Shown here: positions 8,831-15,443 of the stretch, in pieces
Position numbering within the stretch: the first letter of the stretch is position 1
Layout: the number at the start of each line of letters is the position of its first letter
Assembly (NCBI GenBank): GCA_025149125.1
Contig: CP102272.1
Span: 1,798,001-1,862,000 of the forward strand
Origin: [Clostridium] asparagiforme DSM 15981
Lineage (GTDB): Bacteria > Bacillota > Clostridia > Lachnospirales > Lachnospiraceae
Direction of reading: 5' to 3'
Length of the DNA: 64,000 nt
Made by a program: the position numbers and the translations under genes
The notes under the pieces: generated by a model
Told to the model about the DNA's origin: nothing
What the model saw: only the letters and a program-made list of their open reading frames with translations
The model's database searches: none

Positions 8831-9397
8831 ATGGCGGAAATCACGAAGCAGGAGAAAACGAAATACAAGCTGGCCAACTCCATCAAGGAGTGCATGAAAA
8901 CCGCGCCGGTGGACAAGATCACGGTAAAAAATATCGTAGAGGGCTGCGGCGTCACCCGGCAGACCTTTTACCGGAACTTCCTGGACAAGTACGACCTGAT
9001 CAACTGGTACTTTGACAAGCTGGTTCTCCAGTCCTTTGAGCAGATCGGCATGGGCCACACGGTGGGGGAGAGCCTGACCCAGAAATTTGCATTTATCCTC
9101 AATGAAAAGGTGTTCTTCACCGAGGCGTTCCGCTCCGATGACCGGAACTCCCTGAAAGAGCACGACTTCGAGCTGATCCTCCAGTTCTACACGGACCTGA
9201 TCGCCCGAAAGACCAGCCAGCCTCTGGACGATGAGCTGCATTTCCTGTTGGAAATGTACTGTCAGGGTTCGGTGTACATGACGGTCAAATGGGTCCTTGG
9301 AGGCATGAAGGACTCCCCGGAGCAGATGGCCCGAACCCTGGTGGAAGCCATGCCGCCCAAGCTGGCGGAGGTGTTCGGAAGGCTGGAGCTTCTCTGA
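8831..9397 (+). CDS. TetR-family regulator (DhaS-like C-terminal domain)
   Basis: 188 residues starting MAEITKQEKTKYKLANSIKE. I chose this ATG because TetR homology begins here; the longer frame from 8696 would add an unrelated arginine-rich stretch. The helix-turn-helix is at residues ~10-55 (ITVKNIVEGCGVTRQTFYRNF). The C-terminal part (FILNEKVFFTEAFRSDDRNSL, LLEMYCQGSVYMTVKW) resembles the TetR group typified by the dihydroxyacetone-kinase activator DhaS. The ribosome site is weak. It follows the MMPL operon on the same strand but has its own promoter. It may regulate that operon or itself through the adjacent palindrome; target unknown. Confidence 0.82.
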   Translation: MAEITKQEKTKYKLANSIKECMKTAPVDKITVKNIVEGCGVTRQTFYRNFLDKYDLINWYFDKLVLQSFEQIGMGHTVGESLTQKFAFILNEKVFFTEAFRSDDRNSLKEHDFELILQFYTDLIARKTSQPLDDELHFLLEMYCQGSVYMTVKWVLGGMKDSPEQMARTLVEAMPPKLAEVFGRLELL

Positions 9398-9469
9398 GCC
9401 GCGGCAGCTCACAGGCACTTATTCTACCTGGGCTAAACGAATGGTAGAGCGGACTAAACTGAGGGTCGG

Positions 9470-9498
9470 TTGAGTCTTTACAGGGAGAATCGTATCAT
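9470..9498 (+). promoter_or_regulatory. Promoter of the XRE membrane regulator
   Basis: TTGAGT at 9470-9475, a 17-bp spacer and TATCAT at 9493-9498, followed 36 bp later by the start codon of the XRE gene. Confidence 0.45.
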
Positions 9499-9534
9499 GC
9501 AATTATCAAACAAAATGGATAGGGGTAAAGGGTA

Positions 9535-9927
9535 ATGGAGAAAACACTCGGTATGATAATTGCGGAGCACAGAAAAGAAAAGGGCATGACGCAGTTGGAA
9601 TTAGCGGAAAAAATGAGAGTGACGGACAAGGCTGTCTCTAAATGGGAGCGGGACCTCTCCTGCCCGGACATTCATTCACTGCCCAATTTGGCGGCAATAC
9701 TCGGCATTTCCATCGACGATCTTATGCAGATAAAAAGAGAAGTCCCCGTTTCCTCAAAGAATCCAAAGGAAGTGATGGATATCCTTTTTAAGGCGGTTGC
9801 TCTGGCAATGGGAATTGCCGTAATCGTTCTGTCGGTTCTGGACGCGTTACCCGTGGAAAGCGGAATCACGTTACTGGGAATCGGAATGACCTGCATCGGT
9901 ATTTCCCTGCTCAACAATAAAGGGTAA
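9535..9927 (+). CDS. XRE-family helix-turn-helix protein with two membrane helices
   Basis: 130 residues. Residues ~5-62 form a canonical XRE helix-turn-helix (EKGMTQLELAEKMRVTDKAVSKWERD, in part), starting with the well-conserved EHRKEKGMTQ and ending ILGISIDDLM. A short linker leads to two hydrophobic helices (~85-103 and ~110-125; VALAMGIAVIVLSVL and ITLLGIGMTCIGISLL). This small membrane-tethered regulator type is common in clostridia and usually monocistronic. AAGGG lies four bases before the ATG. A rho-independent terminator follows at 9991. Target genes unknown. Confidence 0.85.
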   Translation: MEKTLGMIIAEHRKEKGMTQLELAEKMRVTDKAVSKWERDLSCPDIHSLPNLAAILGISIDDLMQIKREVPVSSKNPKEVMDILFKAVALAMGIAVIVLSVLDALPVESGITLLGIGMTCIGISLLNNKG

Positions 9928-9990
9928 GGGCCCATGGGAAAATTGGACAAAATGTCGAATTAAAATTAGCAATATGCACAAAGATTAAAG

Positions 9991-10026
9991 GAAAGTGACA
10001 GACCGGCAAGTTTGTCACTTTCTTTT
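9991..10026 (+). terminator. Intrinsic terminator after the XRE gene
   Basis: Ten-bp stem GAAAGTGACA / TGTCACTTTC (9991-10000 with 10013-10022), a 12-base loop, then TTTTT. It separates the XRE gene from the fucO promoter. Confidence 0.85.
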
Positions 10027-10038
10027 TAAAATTGGCGT

Positions 10039-10047
10039 TGTTATAAT
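10039..10047 (+). promoter_or_regulatory. Extended -10 promoter element upstream of fucO
   Basis: TGTTATAAT, i.e. a TGn extension plus a perfect -10 box at 10042-10047. No good -35 box is present at the right distance, as expected for extended -10 promoters. The leader to the fucO start is about 62 bases and carries GGAG before the ATG. Confidence 0.55.
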
Positions 10048-10115
10048 ATTAACAATGAATAACACAAAGGCACCGGCAAAGCCGGAAGCATTTTCAAGAA
10101 AAGGAGAAGATAACA

Positions 10116-11264
10116 ATGGCAAACAGAATCGTACTGAATGAGACTTCCTACCACGGCGCAGGCGCCATCGCAGAGATCGCGGGGGTGGCGAAGAGCAGAG
10201 GCTTTAAGAAGGCTTTTGTCTGCTCCGATCCCGACCTGATCAAGTTCAACGTGACCAGCAAGGTGACCAAGGTTTTAGAGGAAGCGGGACTGGATTATGA
10301 GATCTATTCCGACATCAAGCCCAACCCCACCATCGAGAACGTACAGACCGGTGTGGCAGCCTTCAAGGCTTCCGGCGCGGACTACATCATCGCCATCGGC
10401 GGCGGCTCCTCCATGGATACCGCCAAGGCGATTGGCATCATCATCACCAACCCCGAGTTCGAGGATGTGAGAAGCTTAGAGGGCGTGGCCCCCACCAAGA
10501 ATCCCTGCGTGCCGATCATCGCCGTTCCCACCACCGCCGGAACCGCCGCTGAGGTTACCATCAACTACGTGATCACCGACGTTGAGAAAAAGCGCAAATT
10601 CGTGTGCGTGGACACCCATGATATCCCGGTAGTGGCTGTGGTTGACCCGGAGATGATGGCTTCCATGCCCAAGGGCCTGACTGCTTCCACCGGCATGGAC
10701 GCTCTGACCCACGCCATCGAGGGCTACACCACCAAGGGCGCCTGGGAAATGACGGATATGTTCAACTTAAAGGCCATCGAGGTGATCGCCAGAAGCCTGC
10801 GCGGCGCTGTGAACAATACCCCCGAAGGACGCGAGGGTATGGCGCTGGGCCAGTATCTGACCGGCATGGGCTTTTCCAACTGCGGACTGGGCATCGTGCA
10901 CTCCATGGCGCACGCTCTGGGCGCTGTGTATGACACTCCCCACGGCGTTGCCAACGCCATTCTGCTGCCCACTGTGATGGAGTATAACGCTCCCTGCACC
11001 GGTACCAAGTACAAAGATATCGCCATTGCCATGGGCGTTGAGGGCGTGGAGAACATGAGCCAGGACGAGTACCGCAAGGCCGCTGTGGACGCTGTGAAGA
11101 AGCTGTCCCAGGATGTGGGTATTCCCGCCGACTTAAAGGCCATCGTGAAGCCCGAGGATGTGGATTTCCTGACCCAGTCCGCCATGGACGACGCCTGCAA
11201 GCCCGGAAACCCCAAGGATCCCAGCTTTGAGGATATCAAGAACCTGTACTTGTCCCTGATGTAA
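10116..11264 (+). CDS. fucO: Lactaldehyde reductase / 1,2-propanediol oxidoreductase (iron-containing alcohol dehydrogenase)
   Basis: 382 residues, the same length as E. coli FucO and similar along its whole length. FucO reduces lactaldehyde from fucose or rhamnose breakdown to 1,2-propanediol with NADH. The NAD site motif GGGSSMDTAKAIG is present. The four iron ligands are in place: Asp195 and His199 in MDALTHAIEG, His262 in VHSMAHALG and His276 in DTPHGVANA. Codon use is strongly biased to C/G-ending codons, suggesting high expression. It is monocistronic with its own extended -10 promoter and a strong terminator. No fucose or rhamnose genes are adjacent, so it may serve as a general aldehyde sink. 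Confidence 0.9.
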   Translation: MANRIVLNETSYHGAGAIAEIAGVAKSRGFKKAFVCSDPDLIKFNVTSKVTKVLEEAGLDYEIYSDIKPNPTIENVQTGVAAFKASGADYIIAIGGGSSMDTAKAIGIIITNPEFEDVRSLEGVAPTKNPCVPIIAVPTTAGTAAEVTINYVITDVEKKRKFVCVDTHDIPVVAVVDPEMMASMPKGLTASTGMDALTHAIEGYTTKGAWEMTDMFNLKAIEVIARSLRGAVNNTPEGREGMALGQYLTGMGFSNCGLGIVHSMAHALGAVYDTPHGVANAILLPTVMEYNAPCTGTKYKDIAIAMGVEGVENMSQDEYRKAAVDAVKKLSQDVGIPADLKAIVKPEDVDFLTQSAMDDACKPGNPKDPSFEDIKNLYLSLM

Positions 11265-11279
11265 TCAGAATTGAATCAA

Positions 11280-11350
11280 CCGAAAAACAGGACCTGGAGA
11301 GGGCGCCGCGAAGCCATGACGCGGCGCCCTTTTCCGGTCCTGTTTTTCGG
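11280..11350 (+). terminator. Nested-hairpin terminator after fucO
   Basis: An inner 10-bp GC stem (GGGCGCCGCG / CGCGGCGCCC, 11301-11310 with 11320-11329) followed by TTTT. It is enclosed by an outer perfect 15-bp pairing of 11280-11294 with 11336-11350. Confidence 0.85.
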
Positions 11351-11408
11351 TTGTAAATGACAGTGATCATCATTGCATACCCCCCATCCCTGTGATAAAC
11401 TATTCTTG

Positions 11409-11467
11409 TATAATTGAACAGAAGTCAGAGGATAGTCTGGTGATTTCCTTCGGAAATAAACGAAGGA
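11409..11467 (+). promoter_or_regulatory. Toxin promoter -10 box and ribosome-site-sequestering leader hairpin
   Basis: A perfect TATAAT lies at 11409-11414, with no convincing -35 box. In the ~58-base leader, TCCTTCG (11446-11452) pairs perfectly with CGAAGGA (11461-11467) around GAAATAAA, burying the AAGGAGG ribosome site (11463-11469) of the peptide gene. Such occlusion is usual for type I toxin mRNAs. Confidence 0.6.
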
Positions 11468-11478
11468 GGATATGTAAC

Positions 11479-11562
11479 ATGAATACACTTGAAGTGTTGA
11501 CATTGGTGCTGGTGATTTTCGCAGCACTTACTTACATAGATAACCATCAAAATAGAAAATAG
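11479..11562 (+). CDS. Small hydrophobic peptide, putative holin-like type I toxin
   Basis: A 27-residue peptide, MNTLEVLTLVLVIFAALTYI followed by DNHQNRK. It has a single membrane helix with a short polar, basic tail. This matches the pattern of the Firmicute TxpA/holin-like toxin family (short acidic start, hydrophobic core, charged end); such peptides damage the membrane when overproduced. AAGGAGG lies ten bases before the ATG. The gene sits in a non-coding stretch between fucO and the hydantoinase. A minus-strand RNA with its own promoter overlaps its 3' end, the arrangement of txpA/ratA. Family recognised by pattern only; activity not shown. Confidence 0.72.
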   Translation: MNTLEVLTLVLVIFAALTYIDNHQNRK

Positions 11563-11660
11563 CTATCCTCTACTCGCAATAGAGGATAGCTGGTAACTAT
11601 AAATTACTTCAGTATCCGAAGCGCAATCATCGGACTACCCAATGTCCTTTGATTACTTCT
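11552..11660 (-). ncRNA. Predicted antisense antitoxin RNA (RatA-like)
   Basis: A strong minus-strand promoter at 11667-11695 should start an RNA near 11660. It would run toward the peptide gene and end at the hairpin 11561-11591 (12-bp stem AGCTATCCTCTA / TAGAGGATAGCT), which on this strand is followed by ATTTTCTATTTT. The product of ~109 nt is complementary to the last codons and the 3' untranslated region of the toxin mRNA. Ends are predicted from promoter and hairpin positions. Confidence 0.62.
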
Positions 11661-11666
11661 AAGTAA

Positions 11667-11695
11667 ATTATACATGGGGTACTTGAATTTTTCAA
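11667..11695 (-). promoter_or_regulatory. Promoter of the antisense antitoxin RNA
   Basis: Read on the minus strand: TTGAAA (11690-11695), a 17-bp spacer ending in TG, and TATAAT (11667-11672). This is close to consensus and stronger than the toxin promoter. The -35 box lies within the toxin-mRNA terminator. Confidence 0.72.
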
Positions 11696-11711
11696 GTACC
11701 CTTTTAAATTT
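11677..11711 (+). terminator. Terminator of the toxin mRNA
   Basis: Perfect 11-bp stem GGGTACTTGAA / TTCAAGTACCC (11677-11687 with 11691-11701), a TTT loop, and a TTTTAAATTT tail on the plus strand. Confidence 0.75.
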
Positions 11712-11723
11712 GTTTGTGTCAAA

Positions 11724-11875
11724 GTAACAGTTCAGACGGCTCATCTTCTTGACCGAAAAAGAACGGTCAAGAAGCATCGGATGTCCATCCGATGTGAAAA
11801 TTGACACAAAAACCCGCTTACAAGCGAGCTTGACGCGGCTTTCCGCGCCAATTTTCCCGCCGTCTGAACTGTTAC
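11724..11875. repeat. Structured intergenic element bounded by a 17-bp inverted repeat
   Basis: Perfect inverted arms GTAACAGTTCAGACGGC (11724-11740) and its complement (11859-11875). Inside lie several hairpins: an 11-bp stem CTTCTTGACCG / CGGTCAAGAAG (11745-11774), CATCGGATG / CATCCGATG (11775-11794), a CGCTT/AAGCG stem and a CGCGG/CCGCG stem. TGTGTCAA just outside the left arm pairs with TTGACACA inside. It starts 20 bp past the hydantoinase stop and may end that transcript. The look is that of a non-autonomous repeat or structured RNA; no transposase is present. Confidence 0.6.
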
Positions 11876-11894
11876 GCGTTAAATCATTTCCCGG

Positions 11895-13316
11895 TTACCG
11901 CTTCAGTCTCCGCCTCAAAAGCCTCCCCGAATTCCTCTTCCCCTTAAACTCCCCATTCTCCACCAGTACCTCCCCCCTGCGGACCGTGCACACCGGCCAG
12001 CCGCGGGAAACGAAGCCCTCGTAGAGGTTGTAGTCCAGTTCATCGGGATAGTGAAGGTTTTCCCGCACCAGCGGAACGTTCTTTTCCGGGTCCACCACGA
12101 TGAGATCGGCGTCGCTGCCCACAGCCAGGCAGCCCTTCTGGGGGTAGCAGCCAAAGACCTTGGCGGGATTGGTGCTGCCGACTTCCACCAGCTTGTTCAG
12201 GGAAATGTCGCCGTTGTTCACGCCAATCATCAACAGCCCGAACCGTTCCTCCAGGCCGGGAATTCCGTTGACCGGGGTGGTGAAACAGGGAATTTTCTCC
12301 CCGGTATCCCCATCTATTTCCAGATCCTTTTCCTTGATCTTCCGGGAGAACACCTCGTTGTCGGAGGTTACCAGGCTCAAGGTGCCGTCCTTGATTCCCT
12401 CCCACATGGCTTTCCGGTCCTCCTCGCTTCGCAGCGGCGGGCTCATCAGGTAATTGATTCCGTCAACCCCTTTATTGTTCGCCTCCGTCAGCGTCAGATA
12501 GTGTCCGCAGGTCTCAGCCTGCACCCGGACGCCCCGCTTTTTGGCCTCACGGACCAGGTTGACCGACTCTTTTGCGGACAAATGGTAAAAATACACCGGC
12601 GCGTCCAGCAGCCCGGCAAAGGTGAGAATGCGGTTCACCGCCTCCGCCTCGCAGGCATTTGGCTTGGCCTGGTTAAAATACTCCCAGCCCGTTTTGCCCT
12701 CGCTCACCAGCTTTTGGGTCATGAATTGTGCGATATCGTTGCTCTCGGCGTGGAAGCCGCACAGCGCGCCCTCCTCCTTCGCCACCTCCATGATTCTAAG
12801 AATATCGGCGTCCTGGATCATCACGCCCGGATAGATGGTGAACATCTTGAAGGTGGGGACGCCCTTTTCCACCAGCGTTTTCACCGTATTTCTCAGCTCA
12901 TCCGGATCGTTCCCGGCCGTTATAAACTTGGCGTGGACGCTGTAGTCCAGAGCGCCCTCGGCCATTTCACCGATCCGTTCCTCCACCGCCTTCAGCACGG
13001 GGGTGTCCTTTGTGGTGGTGCTGAAGTCCATAAAGGAGGTCACGCCGCCGAAAGCCGCGCATTTGCTGGCAGTGTAGAAATCCAGCATGTCGATCGTGTT
13101 GCTGAAGGGAGCCTTCACATGCATGTGAGGCTCGATCAAACCGGGCATCACATACTTTCCCTCAGCCTCAATCACCTTGGTAGTATCTCCGACCAGGCCG
13201 TCCAGAGAACCGGCGGCTGCGATATGCGATATTTTCTCATCCGTCACGCCGATGTCGGCCCGAAAGGTCTCGGAGGCCGTCACCACAGTTCCGCCTCTCA
13301 CAATCAAATCCAACAT
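11895..13316 (-). CDS. hyuA: Hydantoinase / dihydropyrimidinase-like cyclic amidohydrolase
   Basis: 473 residues from MLDLIVRGG; GAAAGG nine bases upstream supports this ATG over the one at 13325. It is an amidohydrolase TIM barrel with the metal motif EPHMHV, the carboxylated-lysine segment TFKMFTIYPG, and metal histidines in CGFHAESND and YFYHLSAKES. The catalytic Asp lies in LVTSDNEVF, where hydantoinases usually have an Asp-His pair. These enzymes open cyclic ureides such as hydantoins, allantoin or dihydropyrimidines. It is last in the ygeX operon, and HyuA accompanies YgeW/X/Y in E. coli purine-degradation clusters. Substrate inferred: a purine-derived ureide. Confidence 0.82.
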   Translation of the reverse strand: MLDLIVRGGTVVTASETFRADIGVTDEKISHIAAAGSLDGLVGDTTKVIEAEGKYVMPGLIEPHMHVKAPFSNTIDMLDFYTASKCAAFGGVTSFMDFSTTTKDTPVLKAVEERIGEMAEGALDYSVHAKFITAGNDPDELRNTVKTLVEKGVPTFKMFTIYPGVMIQDADILRIMEVAKEEGALCGFHAESNDIAQFMTQKLVSEGKTGWEYFNQAKPNACEAEAVNRILTFAGLLDAPVYFYHLSAKESVNLVREAKKRGVRVQAETCGHYLTLTEANNKGVDGINYLMSPPLRSEEDRKAMWEGIKDGTLSLVTSDNEVFSRKIKEKDLEIDGDTGEKIPCFTTPVNGIPGLEERFGLLMIGVNNGDISLNKLVEVGSTNPAKVFGCYPQKGCLAVGSDADLIVVDPEKNVPLVRENLHYPDELDYNLYEGFVSRGWPVCTVRRGEVLVENGEFKGKRNSGRLLRRRLKR

Positions 13317-13372
13317 AAAAACCATCCTTTCTGGAACCTGTCACAGTTCCGCACAGAAATTTTGCAAAGTCC

Positions 13373-14299
13373 TTATACGTCTTTCGGATCGTAAGCGGAT
13401 CCCCAGGTCTTGGGCACAACGGAGCGCTTCACCATGATCGTCAGCGCCACGATGGTGGCCACGTAGGGCAGCATTTGCAGGAACTGGTAAGGGATAACGG
13501 AGCCGGTGGTCTGGAACCGGAGCTGGGCCGCGTCGGCCGCGCCGAAGATCAGGCACACCAAGGCCGTACGGATGGGATCCCATCCGCCCACCACGCAGGC
13601 CGCCATGACGATAAATCCACGGCCCGCCGCCATGCCGCCGGCGGAAAAGTATCCAACCTCGCCCAGGGTCAGCACGCAGCCGCCCAGGGCTGCGAAAATG
13701 CCCGAAAGGATCACGGTCTGGTATTTCAGCTTGATCACGGAAAGACCCGCCGTTGCGGCGGCCTTGGGGTTGTCGCCCACGGCACGCACATTTAAGCCCC
13801 ATCTGGTCTTGTAGAGGATGTAGCCTGCGATAAAGGGAAGTATCAGCGCCACCCAGGTGCTCACCGGCTGGGCGAACAGCAGGGGGCCGATAACGGGGAT
13901 ATTCTGCATGCTTTTGGGGAACAGCGTGGGAAATGTGGCCACGCGGTTCTGTCTGGTCTCGGACATCAGGGAGAACAGGGCGTCCGTGGCGCCCAGGGAT
14001 ATCATGTTCACCATCAGTCCGGTCACCACCTGGTTCGTTCTGCGGGAAACCGTGAGAAACGCTACGAGCAGCCCAAGGAACGCGCCGATCACAATCGTAA
14101 AGAGAACCGCCAGCACCAGACTGTTCATATAGTAGCCGGCCGCGATGCCCACCAGCGCCCCGAACAGCATAATGCCCTCGATGCCCATGTTGATCACGCC
14201 GGAACGCTCGGCGTATACTTCCCCGATTGCAACGATCAGCAGCGGGGCCGCCCACCGCAGGGTCGCCTGCAGCCAGTCAATAATAATGTCGATTGTCAT
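13373..14299 (-). CDS. Nucleoside/base-type ABC transporter permease (second subunit)
   Basis: 308 residues of the BPD_transp_2 family, about eight TM helices, with the conserved EVYAERSGVINMGIEGIML segment of nucleoside-type permeases (NupQ/YufQ). The ATG at 14299 begins two bases after the stop of the preceding permease and has GGAGGG upstream; the frame open to 14401 extends into that gene and is not used. With the BMP lipoprotein and the double ATPase it forms a complete importer. The substrate is probably a purine, nucleoside or ureide, given the surrounding catabolic genes. Confidence 0.88.
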   Translation of the reverse strand: MTIDIIIDWLQATLRWAAPLLIVAIGEVYAERSGVINMGIEGIMLFGALVGIAAGYYMNSLVLAVLFTIVIGAFLGLLVAFLTVSRRTNQVVTGLMVNMISLGATDALFSLMSETRQNRVATFPTLFPKSMQNIPVIGPLLFAQPVSTWVALILPFIAGYILYKTRWGLNVRAVGDNPKAAATAGLSVIKLKYQTVILSGIFAALGGCVLTLGEVGYFSAGGMAAGRGFIVMAACVVGGWDPIRTALVCLIFGAADAAQLRFQTTGSVIPYQFLQMLPYVATIVALTIMVKRSVVPKTWGSAYDPKDV

Positions 14300-14300
14300 G

Positions 14301-15443
14301 TTAGTTGCCCTCCTTTGCGTCAGAAGCCCCGACATTCTCTTCTGCGTCGTCGTCATCCTTACTGTTGTCCACAACCCTCGATAAGCGGCGGCTGTCCACA
14401 ACGCCCACGCCGATTACAAACAGCATGCAGGTGGCAATGATGATGGAATTCATGGACGAGATAACGCCGGTTTCAATGGACATGGTCGCGCCGCCCGCCT
14501 TCAGCGCGGCGAAGAACAGCGCGGAAAATATGACGCCCAGGGGATTGCCGCCCGCCAGCAGGGCCACCGCCACGCTTTCGTATCCCACGTTTGTGACGAA
14601 TTCCATATACACTCTGCGCTTGAGCCCCATGACCTCGACCGCGCCGGAGAGGCCGCCGATAATCGCACCGATCATGATGATTAACATGATCTGTTTCCTG
14701 GCGTCCACGCCCGCGTATTTGGCGGCGTTGGGGTTGGCGCCCAACATCTTGGTGCGGTAGCCGAAGGACGTGTAATTCAAAATAAAATAGAAGATCACGC
14801 ACAGCATAATGGCTAAAAACGGCCCCGGATGGAGGCTGGAGCCTTTCATCAGGATCGGAAGCAGGGCGGTGGAGGCAAACTGCTTGCTCATGGGGTAAAA
14901 CTTGCCGATCTCCGCAATGGGCGCGAAGCTGGAAACCACCCAGTTGGTCAGGTAGATGGCTATGTAGCTCATCATGATGGTGGAGGTCACCTCATTAACG
15001 CCCTTGTAGGCCTTTAAGTATCCCGGGATCAGCCCCCATACCGCGGAAAAAGCCGCCGCGCAGAGGAAACAGATCAAAATATGTAAAAACGGAGGCAGGC
15101 CCAGTTCCAGAATGCCGACCATGGAAGCGCCGATGGCACCCAGGTACATGTAACCTTCCATTCCAATGTTCCACACGCCCGCTTTGATGCCAAGGGAAAC
15201 GCCGATGCCGCCAAGCAGCAGGGGTGAGGCGCGCACCAGAACGTTGCTGAGGGCCTGGGCGTTGCCGAAGGCCCCGCGGATCAGCGCGCCGTAAGCCAAA
15301 AACGGATTGACGCCTGAAATTGCGATTAAAACGGCGCTGGCGATCAGTCCCAGCACAATTCCGAACACCGTGCGGCCAAAGGACACCGCCATATCCCCCA
15401 GAAAGGGGAGCTTTAAAAAACTTGTCTGATTTAACTTTTTCAT
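14301..15443 (-). CDS. Nucleoside/base-type ABC transporter permease (first subunit)
   Basis: 380 residues starting MKKLNQTSFLKLPFLGDM. About nine TM helices with the family segment SLGIKAGVWNIGMEGYMYLG (NupP/YufP type). It starts immediately after the ATPase stop codon, indicating translational coupling. The C-terminal ~30 residues are acidic and polar (KDDDDAEENVGASDAKEG) and cytoplasmic. It pairs with the permease at 13373 to make the membrane channel of the importer. Confidence 0.88.
   Translation of the reverse strand: MKKLNQTSFLKLPFLGDMAVSFGRTVFGIVLGLIASAVLIAISGVNPFLAYGALIRGAFGNAQALSNVLVRASPLLLGGIGVSLGIKAGVWNIGMEGYMYLGAIGASMVGILELGLPPFLHILICFLCAAAFSAVWGLIPGYLKAYKGVNEVTSTIMMSYIAIYLTNWVVSSFAPIAEIGKFYPMSKQFASTALLPILMKGSSLHPGPFLAIMLCVIFYFILNYTSFGYRTKMLGANPNAAKYAGVDARKQIMLIIMIGAIIGGLSGAVEVMGLKRRVYMEFVTNVGYESVAVALLAGGNPLGVIFSALFFAALKAGGATMSIETGVISSMNSIIIATCMLFVIGVGVVDSRRLSRVVDNSKDDDDAEENVGASDAKEGN

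Noticed and set aside
11561..11591. Plus-strand terminator of the toxin gene
   Set aside because: On the plus strand the hairpin is followed by GGTAACTATAAA, not a T run; on the minus strand it is followed by ATTTTCTATTTT, so I assign it to the antisense RNA.
12051..13394. A 447-codon plus-strand frame opposite the hydantoinase
   Set aside because: Antisense of a well-supported enzyme gene, with no domain and no translation signal.
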